5,265 bases of DNA, taken from Propionibacteriaceae bacterium (GTDB lineage Bacteria; Actinomycetota; Actinomycetes; Propionibacteriales; Propionibacteriaceae). Numbering within the stretch: the first letter of the stretch is position 1; the number at the start of each line of letters is the position of its first letter. Of the stretch, positions 1-5,060 are shown one piece after another. The notes beneath the pieces are model-generated. The model saw only the letters and a list, made by a program, of their open reading frames with translations, ran no database searches and was not told where the DNA came from. The DNA lies in the NCBI GenBank assembly GCA_003451975.1, contig DMIX01000405.1, forward strand, positions 1 to 5,265, written 5' to 3'. Both the position numbers and the translations under genes were made by a program.

Positions 1-288
1 CGTCAGGCTCGCCAGCTTGTGGTGCACGGTCACTTCACCGTCAACGGCCGTAAGGTCAACGTGCCCAGCTTCCGGGTCGGCGCCTACGACATCATCGATG
101 TCAAGGCGAAGTCCAAGGAACTGACGCCGCTGGTGATCGCTCGGGAGACCTTCGACGATCAGACCGTTCCCGGCTGGCTTACCTCGCGTCCGACCGCTGG
201 TCGGATCCTGGTTCACCAGCTCCCGGTTCGCGAGCAGATCGTTATCGACGTCAACGAGCAGTTGATCGTCGAGCTCTACTCCAAGTAA
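1..288 (+). CDS. rpsD: 30S ribosomal protein S4, C-terminal part (5' end outside window)
   Basis: This is the last 95 codons of ribosomal protein S4, read in frame from base 1 to a TAA at 286-288. S4 is a primary 16S rRNA-binding protein that nucleates assembly of the small subunit. The visible part opens inside the S4 RNA-binding fold (RQARQLVVHGHFTVNGRKV, followed by VPSFRVGAYDII) and ends with the family's conserved tail NEQLIVELYSK. Full-length bacterial S4 is about 200 residues, so roughly the first half lies upstream. The ATG-like start at codon 7 region (GTG at 19) is internal, because homology continues upstream of it. Next comes a 154-base gap and then rpoA, the usual order in actinobacterial alpha operons. 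Identification rests on recognised family motifs and is firm. Confidence 0.96.
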   Translation, partial: RQARQLVVHGHFTVNGRKVNVPSFRVGAYDIIDVKAKSKELTPLVIARETFDDQTVPGWLTSRPTAGRILVHQLPVREQIVIDVNEQLIVELYSK

Positions 289-316
289 TGACACTCGTTG
301 GCTGAGCCTGTCGATG

Positions 317-350
317 CCTGAGCCTGACGAAGCCCTTCGTCAGGCTCAGG
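317..350. repeat. Perfect 15-bp inverted repeat (REP-like hairpin) after rpsD
   Basis: The arms CCTGAGCCTGACGAA (317-331) and TTCGTCAGGCTCAGG (336-350) are exact reverse complements separated by the four bases GCCC. A degenerate extra copy of the left arm, GCTGAGCCTGTCGA, sits just upstream at 301-314. No T-run follows, so it is not a textbook intrinsic terminator. The GAGCCTG-A/T-CGAA core resembles dispersed intergenic palindromes I recall from other bacterial genomes, including actinobacteria. On RNA it would form a very stable stem 28 bases after the rpsD stop, and could protect the upstream message or reduce read-through into rpoA. Confidence 0.85.
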
Positions 351-379
351 GGACGGATTAGTCACGGACAACTTCATCG

Positions 380-398
380 GCCGGTCGCCGCGACCGGC
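380..398. repeat. 9-bp inverted repeat in the rpoA leader
   Basis: GCCGGTCGC (380-388) and GCGACCGGC (390-398) are exact reverse complements around a single base. As DNA this is a near-perfect palindrome suited to a dimeric protein. As RNA it could form an 8-bp stem with a three-base loop about 45 bases before the rpoA start. No T-run follows. Short GC-rich palindromes are common in high-GC genomes, so a function is only possible. Confidence 0.5.
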
Positions 399-442
399 AG
401 CACTGATCGCCGTCAAATAGTGGGCGGCGGAAAGGAACGAAA

Positions 443-1447
443 ATGCTCATCGCACAGCGCCCGATCCTGAGTGAGGAGGTCGTTGACGAGTACCGCTCGC
501 GGTTCGTCATCGAGCCCCTGGAGCCTGGTTTCGGCTACACCTTGGGTAACTCGCTGCGTCGCACCTTGTTGTCGTCCATCCCGGGCGCCTCCGTGACCAG
601 TATCAAGATTGAGGGCAACCAGCACGAGTTCTCCACCGTGCCCGGCGTGGTCGAGGACGTCACCGAGATCGTCCTGAACCTGAAGGGCTTGGTGCTCTCC
701 AGCGAAGAGGACGAGCCGGTGGTCATGTACCTGCGCAAAACCGGCGCCGGGGCCGTCACCGCTGCCGACATCGCGCCGCCGGCCGGGGTCGAGATCCACA
801 ACCCCGAACTGCACATCGCTACCCTGAACGACGATGGTCGCATCGAGATGGAACTGATCGTCGAGCGTGGCCGTGGCTACGTGTCTGCGGTGCAGAACAA
901 GAACCCTGACGCCGAGATCGGTCGGATCCCGGTGGACTCGATCTACTCCCCGGTGCTCAAGGTCACTTACAAGGTGGAAGCTACCCGTGTGGAGCAGCGC
1001 ACCGACTTCGACAAGCTGATCGTGGACGTGGAGACCAAGCGTTCGGTCAGCCCGCGTGATGCCATGGCCTCAGCCGGCAAGACCCTGGTTGAGTTGTTCG
1101 GCCTGGCTCGCGAGCTCAACGCTGATGCCGAAGGCATCGAGATCGGCCCGTCCCCGGTGGACGAGCAACTGGCCGCCGACCTGGCGCTGCCCGTGGAGGA
1201 CCTCAAGCTGACTCAGCGCAGCTACAACTGCCTCAAGCGCGAGGGAATCCACACCGTCAGCGAGCTGGTCTCCCGGACCGAGCAGGACCTGTTGGACATC
1301 CGCAACTTCGGCTCCAAGTCGATTGAGGAAGTCAAGCTCCGCCTGCAGGAGATGGGCCTGGCCCTGAAGGACAGCTCACCGCGGTTCGACCCGCTGGGTG
1401 CGCTGGCGGACTACGACAGTGACGTCGACTACGACGGCACGTACTGA
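443..1447 (+). CDS. rpoA: DNA-directed RNA polymerase subunit alpha
   Basis: A complete 334-residue alpha subunit, the normal length for the family. The dimer of this subunit is the scaffold on which beta and beta' assemble, and its C-terminal domain contacts UP-element DNA and activators. The N-terminal domain (about 1-230) carries the assembly motif [17 protein letters not shown] at residues 33-49, with R40 matching the assembly-critical R45 of E. coli. A linker at about 231-248 leads to the C-terminal domain (about 249-312), where R259, N262, G290, K292 and S293 match the E. coli DNA-contact residues R265, N268, G296, K298 and S299. An acidic tail, [12 protein letters not shown], ends the protein. 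The start is supported by GGAAAGGAA at 429-437, five bases before the ATG. rplQ follows 18 bases after the stop, so the two are almost certainly co-transcribed. Confidence 0.98.
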   Translation: MLIAQRPILSEEVVDEYRSRFVIEPLEPGFGYTLGNSLRRTLLSSIPGASVTSIKIEGNQHEFSTVPGVVEDVTEIVLNLKGLVLSSEEDEPVVMYLRKTGAGAVTAADIAPPAGVEIHNPELHIATLNDDGRIEMELIVERGRGYVSAVQNKNPDAEIGRIPVDSIYSPVLKVTYKVEATRVEQRTDFDKLIVDVETKRSVSPRDAMASAGKTLVELFGLARELNADAEGIEIGPSPVDEQLAADLALPVEDLKLTQRSYNCLKREGIHTVSELVSRTEQDLLDIRNFGSKSIEEVKLRLQEMGLALKDSSPRFDPLGALADYDSDVDYDGTY

Positions 1448-1465
1448 TTCAGGAGAACGTGAACC

Positions 1466-2026
1466 ATGCCCAAGCCCACGAAGGGCCCCCGCTTCGGCGG
1501 TAGCCCTGCCCATCAGCGGATCATCCTGGCGAACCTCGCCACGCAGTTGTTCCAGCACGGCAAGATCACGACCACCGAGGCCAAGGCCAAGCGCCTGCAG
1601 CCGTTGGCGGATCGCCTGATCAGCAAGGCCAAGCGTGGCGATCTGCACAACCGCCGTCAGGTGCTGCAGACCGTCAAGGATCCGGCTGTCGTCCGCGTCT
1701 TGTTCAACGACATCGCCCCGGCCGTGGCCGAGCGCGACGGTGGCTACACCCGGATAACCAAGATCGGGCCGCGCAAGGGCGACAACGCCCCCATGGCGGT
1801 GATCGAGGTCATCACCGAGTCCGTCGAGGATTCGCGCAAGGCCAAGGCCAAGGGCGCCGGCAAGCCGGCTGCCAAGAAGGCTCCTGCGAAGAAGGCTCCC
1901 GCCAAGAAGACCGAAGAGGTCGTCGAAGAAGCCGTCGTCGAGGAAGTCGAAGAGACTCCGGTCGTCGAGGAAGCCGTTGAGGCCGACGTGGCCGAGACCG
2001 GTGAGGCCGACACCGAAAAGGCCTGA
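1466..2026 (+). CDS. rplQ: 50S ribosomal protein L17 with long charged C-terminal extension
   Basis: L17 is a large-subunit protein bound near the exit side of the ribosome. The conserved core is residues 1-117: [20 protein letters not shown] at the start, the basic [18 protein letters not shown] helix region at 36-52, and [20 protein letters not shown] at 92-111. The core family is about 120 residues, so this 186-residue protein carries about 65 extra. The extension is lysine/alanine-rich at 125-149 (AKKAP repeats) and then strongly acidic at 150-184 (runs of [14 protein letters not shown] type). Charged extensions are common on actinobacterial L17 and are probably disordered. The start is fixed by AGGAGA at 1451-1456, nine bases before the ATG. 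It is the last gene of the operon and is followed by a strong hairpin. truA, often next in this operon, is absent. Confidence 0.97.
   Translation: MPKPTKGPRFGGSPAHQRIILANLATQLFQHGKITTTEAKAKRLQPLADRLISKAKRGDLHNRRQVLQTVKDPAVVRVLFNDIAPAVAERDGGYTRITKIGPRKGDNAPMAVIEVITESVEDSRKAKAKGAGKPAAKKAPAKKAPAKKTEEVVEEAVVEEVEETPVVEEAVEADVAETGEADTEKA
1871..1909 (+). repeat. In-frame 15-bp tandem repeat coding AKKAP in the L17 tail
   Basis: GCCAAGAAGGCTCCT (1871-1885), GCGAAGAAGGCTCCC (1886-1900) and the partial GCCAAGAAG (1901-1909) form about 2.6 copies of a 15-base unit, encoding [13 protein letters not shown] at residues 136-148. Such in-frame repeats can vary in copy number without breaking the gene. Confidence 0.85.
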
Positions 2027-2038
2027 AACACGCCAGCG

Positions 2039-2076
2039 CAGAATCGTCCGTCCCCGGTCGGGGGCGGACGATTCTG
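2039..2076 (+). terminator. Strong hairpin terminating the rpoA-rplQ transcript
   Basis: CAGAATCGTCCG (2039-2050) pairs exactly with CGGACGATTCTG (2065-2076). The stem continues inward through one T-G wobble and four C-G pairs to a GGTC loop at 2056-2059, giving a 17-bp stem that begins 12 bases after the rplQ stop. The following bases, TCGTTGATC, are only weakly T-rich, as is common for high-GC actinobacterial terminators. Confidence 0.85.
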
Positions 2077-2154
2077 TCGTTGATCCCCCAACGCGGGTTC
2101 GACATAGTCAGCCAGTGGGCCGGCGTCCGACGCTGTGGTCCGCACCAGATGCAC

Positions 2155-2195
2155 TTGGCCCCGGCAGCTACGGGGGAGGGAGCTGCCGGGGCCAA
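2155..2195 (-). terminator. Hairpin at the 3' end of the rpf genes
   Basis: TTGGCCCCGGCAGCT (2155-2169) and AGCTGCCGGGGCCAA (2181-2195) are exact 15-bp reverse complements around an 11-base loop (2170-2180). Read on the - strand, the hairpin begins 24 bases after the stop of the small rpf gene. No T-run follows on either strand, so its role as a terminator is inferred from position and stem strength. It may act in both directions. Confidence 0.75.
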
Positions 2196-2219
2196 ATGTG
2201 GGGGTGGTGGGGGGAGGTA

Positions 2220-3002
2220 TCAGGCGCAACCCCATGGGCGAGTGCCCATCTTGGCGTAGAGCCGATTCGCGACGGTGATCTGTTCGGCCTTGGTCGCACG
2301 GTGCGGCAGTGACGCGAAGTCGCGGCCACCAGCGCCACGCCAAGAGGCCGCAGCGAACTGCAGGCCGCCGTAGTAACCGTTACCGGTGTTGATGTGCCAG
2401 TTGCCACCGGACTCGCAACGAGCGATTCGGTTCCATAGCTTCAGCCGGGCGAGATTCAGCTTCGGGCCCTTGGTGCCCACCCTGATCACGCGGGTGACCG
2501 GCTCGATCAGCACCATGCGGGTCACCAGGGTCTTGGACTTCAACTTCCCGTTCACTCGCTTCACTGAATAGGTGTTGGTCGACCGGCCGGGCTTGCCCGC
2601 GACCAGAACCTTGGTGAGGCCCCGACGCATGGTCTTGGACTTCTCCTTGATGACCGCGACGTACTTTTCGGTGAGGGTGACAGTGGTCAGCGAGATGCGC
2701 TTGATCACGACCTTGGTGCCATTGGTCACCCGGGCGGTGAGAGCGGGGCGAACCTTGTCGTGGGCACCGAGGGAGATGTGCTTTTGAATGAGCAGGTCGG
2801 CAACGGTCAGTGCTCGGGTACGAACGGTCTTGACCTTCTTCTTGCCGATCTTGAGGGTGATCTTGTGTTGGTGGTTTGCCTTGGCGAACGTCGTCGAGAC
2901 GGGGGCGGCGACAGGCGTAACGGTGTCCGCCAAAGCGGCGCCTTGAGCGCTGCCGGCGAGCAGGGCCACGCTGAGCGCAGCAGTCACGATGATCTTCTTC
3001 AT
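2220..3002 (-). CDS. Small, highly basic secreted Rpf-like protein (DUF348-G5-Rpf lytic domain)
   Basis: A 260-residue predicted peptidoglycan-cleaving enzyme of the resuscitation-promoting factor family. A Sec signal peptide (MKKIIVTAALSVALLAG, likely cleaved after ALA at residue 25) is followed by a single DUF348 module (about 46-102), a G5 domain (about 103-178) and a C-terminal transglycosylase/lysozyme-like domain (about 183-260). The catalytic glutamate is E197 in ARCESGGNW, and the conserved disulfide pair would be C196 and C259. The mature part has about 46 Lys/Arg against 9 Asp/Glu, so it should bind anionic wall polymers. An open frame extends upstream to 3383, but that part is out-of-frame rpfB sequence. 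The ATG at 3002 has AAGGA four bases before it and begins a proper signal peptide. It lies 94 bases after rpfB with no clear terminator between, so co-transcription is likely. Family assignment is firm; its specific role is unknown. Confidence 0.93.
   Translation of the reverse strand: MKKIIVTAALSVALLAGSAQGAALADTVTPVAAPVSTTFAKANHQHKITLKIGKKKVKTVRTRALTVADLLIQKHISLGAHDKVRPALTARVTNGTKVVIKRISLTTVTLTEKYVAVIKEKSKTMRRGLTKVLVAGKPGRSTNTYSVKRVNGKLKSKTLVTRMVLIEPVTRVIRVGTKGPKLNLARLKLWNRIARCESGGNWHINTGNGYYGGLQFAAASWRGAGGRDFASLPHRATKAEQITVANRLYAKMGTRPWGCA
2223..2456 (-). repeat. Rpf-domain copy 1 of a tandem gene duplication
   Basis: This segment encodes the last 78 residues of the small Rpf protein. It matches 3109-3342 in the upstream rpfB gene: 61 of 78 aligned residues are identical by hand count, with no gaps. 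The DNA is also closely similar, for example around the GYYGGLQF codons. The two copies are direct repeats 886 bases apart, indicating gene duplication in place. Confidence 0.85.
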
Positions 3003-3096
3003 GGATTCCTTGCAGTTGGGCGTCAGCCGACCACTGATGGGCAGAGTTCGACTCAGGGGTGACGCAGGGCTGGATTTAGTTGGCGAGACCTGGGAT

Positions 3097-4188
3097 TCAG
3101 GCCGCGTGGGCGCATCCCCAGGGCTGTAGCCCGGAGATGGCGTAGTACCGGTTGGCGACGGTGATCTGCTGAGCACGCGTCGCCTGGTGTGGCAGGGCGG
3201 CGAAATCGCGGCCCCCCATCGCACGCCAGGACGCTGCGCTGAACTGCAGGCCGCCGTAGTAGCCGTTACCGGTATTGATTTGCCAGTTGCCGCCGGATTC
3301 GCAGCGAGCGATCCGATCCCACATGGCTGCGCGGGCGAGATTGATGCCCACACCGTTTGGAGAAGTCTTGGTGCCGACCTCAACGGTGGCGGTCTTGGGT
3401 TTGACCAGCACGACCTCGTTGACGACGACCTTAGAATCGACCTTGCCGTTGATCACTGTGATCTTGTACGTGCGGGTTGCCTTGCCCGGCTTGCCCTTCA
3501 CGATGGTCTTGGACTCACCGGCCCACAGGGTGGAGTTCTTCTTCTTCGTCACGGGGGCAGGAACGGCTTCGGTGACGGTCTTGGTGGAAATCTCCACCCG
3601 ATCCAGCCGTACCTTCGTGTCCGCGGTGAGCACGGTGTCGGCGGCGGGGGAGACGATGTCGTCGTTGTCGGCGACCAAGTTCTCTTCGGACAGCAGCTTG
3701 GCCACGGTGTTGGCCGTCGTGGTGACGACGTGCTTGTCGCCGGCCACCCGAACCTCAATGGCCTTCGGTGTGCTGACCGAGATCTGTGCGCCGTCACGAG
3801 GCAGCGGATCGTCCAGGCCGAAGGAACTCCAGGCCTGATCGAGATCGGGAAGGGCAGCCACCTGAGGAATGTCAGCGAGGGTGTGAGCCTTGGTGACCAG
3901 TGCGACGGTGGTGCCGTTGACGGTCAGTGTGATCGGCTTGGCGTAGCTCACCGCGACCTGCTGGCCGTCCTCGACAGTCGCATCGAGGGCCGGTGAGACG
4001 GTGTCATGGGGCTTGAGGGTGATGCCGTTGGCAGTGAGCACATCAGCGACGGTGACGGCGAAGGCTCCCCCGCGAACGGGCTGCCCGTCGACGATGAGGT
4101 TGACGTCCTTATGCAGCGCGGTCGCCGTGGTCGTACCGCCGGCGACGAGCGCGAGGGTGAGCGCTGCGGCGGTGAGGATCTTCTTCAA
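3097..4188 (-). CDS. rpfB: Resuscitation-promoting factor, RpfB type
   Basis: A 363-residue secreted cell-wall hydrolase, nearly the length of M. tuberculosis RpfB (362). Rpf enzymes cleave peptidoglycan glycan strands and stimulate growth or exit from dormancy. Domain order matches RpfB: signal peptide (1-24, cleavage after ATA), three DUF348 modules (about 27-83, 84-141, 142-198), G5 (about 199-275) and the Rpf lysozyme-like domain (about 283-360). The catalytic residue is E297 in ARCESGGNW, matching E292 of M. tuberculosis RpfB, and C296/C359 form the expected disulfide pair. RpfB of M. tuberculosis is described as a lipoprotein, but no lipobox cysteine is seen here, so this protein is probably released. 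The start is TTG: it gives KKILTAAALTLALVAG, parallel to the neighbouring paralogue, and AGGAA lies eight bases upstream. The open frame reaches 4518, but that part overlaps the sod terminator and coding region and is rejected. Confidence 0.93.
   Translation of the reverse strand: MKKILTAAALTLALVAGGTTTATALHKDVNLIVDGQPVRGGAFAVTVADVLTANGITLKPHDTVSPALDATVEDGQQVAVSYAKPITLTVNGTTVALVTKAHTLADIPQVAALPDLDQAWSSFGLDDPLPRDGAQISVSTPKAIEVRVAGDKHVVTTTANTVAKLLSEENLVADNDDIVSPAADTVLTADTKVRLDRVEISTKTVTEAVPAPVTKKKNSTLWAGESKTIVKGKPGKATRTYKITVINGKVDSKVVVNEVVLVKPKTATVEVGTKTSPNGVGINLARAAMWDRIARCESGGNWQINTGNGYYGGLQFSAASWRAMGGRDFAALPHQATRAQQITVANRYYAISGLQPWGCAHAA
3109..3342 (-). repeat. Rpf-domain copy 2 of a tandem gene duplication
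   Basis: The partner of the copy at 2223-2456, encoding residues 283-360 of the RpfB-type protein. Differences between the copies fall at 17 positions, mainly outside the catalytic stretch. The residues RIARCESGGNW and INTGNGYYGGLQF are unchanged. Confidence 0.85.
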
Positions 4189-4196
4189 AACCGAGG

Positions 4197-4201
4197 TTCC
4201 T
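4197..4201 (-). promoter_or_regulatory. Ribosome binding site that decides the TTG start of rpfB
   Basis: On the - strand AGGAA lies eight bases before the TTG at 4188-4186. No in-frame ATG or GTG lies nearby, and the TTG is followed at once by Lys-Lys and a hydrophobic signal peptide, so this site supports the TTG as the true start. Confidence 0.7.
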
Positions 4202-4219
4202 GTGCTGTAGACGACTACT

Positions 4220-4272
4220 TCCTGAGAACAGCCTGCACGATCCTGAGAGTTTTCGTCAAGTTCTCTCAGGAT
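4220..4272 (-). promoter_or_regulatory. Candidate rpfB promoter/operator with three TCCTGAGA boxes
   Basis: The octamer TCCTGAGA occurs on the + strand at 4220-4227 and 4241-4248, and inverted (TCTCAGGA) at 4264-4271. Centres are 21 and 23 bases apart, about two helical turns. The last two belong to a 10-bp inverted repeat, ATCCTGAGAG (4240-4249) and CTCTCAGGAT (4263-4272). Between its arms, on the - strand, is TTGACG (4254-4259), a good -35 box. A weak -10, CAGGCT (4230-4235), follows at 18 bases. The boxes would flank the -35, lie in the spacer and sit near the start of transcription, an arrangement expected for a regulator. The promoter assignment is inference. Confidence 0.5.
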
Positions 4273-4315
4273 TCCGGCGCGTCGCGGTGCCGGGGTTGAA
4301 CCGTCCCGGGACGCA

Positions 4316-4349
4316 CGAACGCCGCCGAACCGAAGTTCGGCGGCGTTCG
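4316..4349 (-). terminator. Terminator hairpin of the superoxide dismutase gene
   Basis: CGAACGCCGCCGAAC (4316-4330) and GTTCGGCGGCGTTCG (4335-4349) are exact 15-bp reverse complements. Read on the - strand, the loop is TTCG closed by C-G, the unusually stable UUCG tetraloop in RNA. The hairpin begins 39 bases after the sod stop codon. There is no T-run after it. It separates sod from the rpfB control region, making rpfB a separate transcription unit. Confidence 0.85.
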
Positions 4350-4388
4350 CGTGGAGGTGAGTCTGCGGCAGTCGTCGCGGGCTGTGGA

Positions 4389-4997
4389 TCAGAACAGATC
4401 GGCGGCCTTCGCCTTGGCGAGACGTGCGTTCACGTCCGACCAGTTGACCACATTCCACCAGGCCTTCACATAGTCGGCCTTGACGTTCTTGTACTGCAGG
4501 TAGAAGGCGTGCTCCCACATGTCGAGCTGCAGTAGCGGAACCTGGCCGGCAGGCAGATTGTTCTGTTGGTCGTAGAGCTGGTTCACGTTCAGGCGCTTGC
4601 CGAAGGTGTCCCAGACCAGCATCGCCCAGCCGGACCCCTGCAGGGAGTTGGCGGCTGCGTTGAATTGGCCCTGGAAGCCGGTGAAGGAGCCGAAGTACTC
4701 CTCGATGGCCGAGGCCACGTCGCCGGTGGGCTCGCCGCCACCGTCAGGAGACATGTTCTTCCAGAACACCGAGTGGTTGATGTGCCCGCCCAAATGGAAG
4801 GCGAGGTCCTTCTCCAGCTTGGGCACCGAGGCGAAGTCGCCCTTGTCACGGGCTTCGGCGAGCTTCTCCAGCGCGGTGTTGGCGCCAGCGACGTAGGCGG
4901 CGTGGTGCTTGGAGTGATGCAGCTCCATGATCTCCCCGGAAATGGCGGGAGCCAGGGCGCCGTAGTCGTAATCAAGATCGGGCAGGGTGTATGCCAT
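4389..4997 (-). CDS. sodA: Superoxide dismutase, Fe/Mn family (probably Mn)
   Basis: A complete 202-residue enzyme converting superoxide to oxygen and hydrogen peroxide. The N-terminal helical domain starts [19 protein letters not shown] and holds metal ligand H27 (MELHHSKHH) and ligand H75 ([10 protein letters not shown]). The C-terminal domain supplies D159 and H163 in [14 protein letters not shown]. Gly at 70-71 before HINH and Gln at 144-145 ([10 protein letters not shown]) resemble manganese enzymes. In M. tuberculosis SodA, an iron enzyme, the position equivalent to 145 is His. There is no signal peptide, so it is cytoplasmic unless exported by another route. The ATG at 4997 has AAGGGA (5005-5010) seven bases before it. 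It lies 62 bases after the preceding partial gene and has its own strong terminator. Family is certain; metal use is inferred. Confidence 0.97.
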   Translation of the reverse strand: MAYTLPDLDYDYGALAPAISGEIMELHHSKHHAAYVAGANTALEKLAEARDKGDFASVPKLEKDLAFHLGGHINHSVFWKNMSPDGGGEPTGDVASAIEEYFGSFTGFQGQFNAAANSLQGSGWAMLVWDTFGKRLNVNQLYDQQNNLPAGQVPLLQLDMWEHAFYLQYKNVKADYVKAWWNVVNWSDVNARLAKAKAADLF

Positions 4998-5050
4998 CGA
5001 AAAATCCCTTCGGACGCGTTTCGTCTAATCAATCACCCACAACCGAGGGT

Positions 5051-5060
5051 GCGCTAGCGC
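5051..5060. repeat. 10-bp perfect palindrome upstream of sodA
   Basis: GCGCTAGCGC is its own reverse complement. It touches the stop codon of the upstream gene and lies 54 bases before the sodA start, where an operator could sit. I recognise no known regulator motif, and chance is possible for a 10-base GC-rich palindrome. Confidence 0.35.

Larger units (their letters stand above)
2027..2219. other. Convergent intergenic region with no gene
   Basis: This gap separates the rightward rplQ operon from the leftward rpf genes. It holds the two terminator-like hairpins listed separately, about 80 bases of unremarkable sequence between them (2077-2154), and a G-rich tract at 2200-2217 beside the end of the downstream rpf gene. 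I see no convincing open frame, tRNA or promoter. Confidence 0.75.

Noticed and set aside
336..364. Possible internal promoter for rpoA (TTCGTC then TAGTCA at 17 bases)
   Set aside because: Both boxes match the consensus poorly, and the -35 lies inside the REP-like hairpin arm.
1977..2312. 111-codon + strand frame across the convergent intergenic region
   Set aside because: It starts inside rplQ in another frame, spans two hairpins and enters the rpf gene antisense; it has no recognisable domain and no ribosome binding site of note.
1744..2343. 199-codon open frame on the - strand opposite rplQ and the intergenic region
   Set aside because: It runs through both terminator hairpins, is antisense to rplQ, and its low-complexity Ser/Thr/Ala part mirrors the repetitive L17 tail codons.
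3003..3383. N-terminal extension of the small Rpf gene up to an ATG at 3383
   Set aside because: The extension is out-of-frame reading of the rpfB 3' end. The ATG at 3002 has a ribosome binding site and starts a signal peptide.
3187..3996. 269-codon open frame on the + strand opposite rpfB
   Set aside because: It lies entirely antisense to a well-supported gene, shows no family motifs, and has a composition (Gly, Asp, Val, Leu, His-rich) typical of antisense frames in GC-rich DNA.
4230..4275. TPP riboswitch-like CTGAGA motif upstream of rpfB
   Set aside because: Only the short CTGAGAG string is present. The rest of the TPP aptamer, including the conserved ACCTGATC-type segment, is absent, and the downstream genes are unrelated to thiamine.
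4189..4518. N-terminal extension of rpfB up to an ATG at 4518
   Set aside because: It crosses the sodA terminator and the 3' end of sodA, and it would bury the signal peptide inside the protein.
5011..5050. Promoter for sodA in the 62-base gap
   Set aside because: TTGTGG and nearby AT-rich bases were considered, but no -10 box at proper spacing was convincing. A promoter may lie within the end of the upstream gene.
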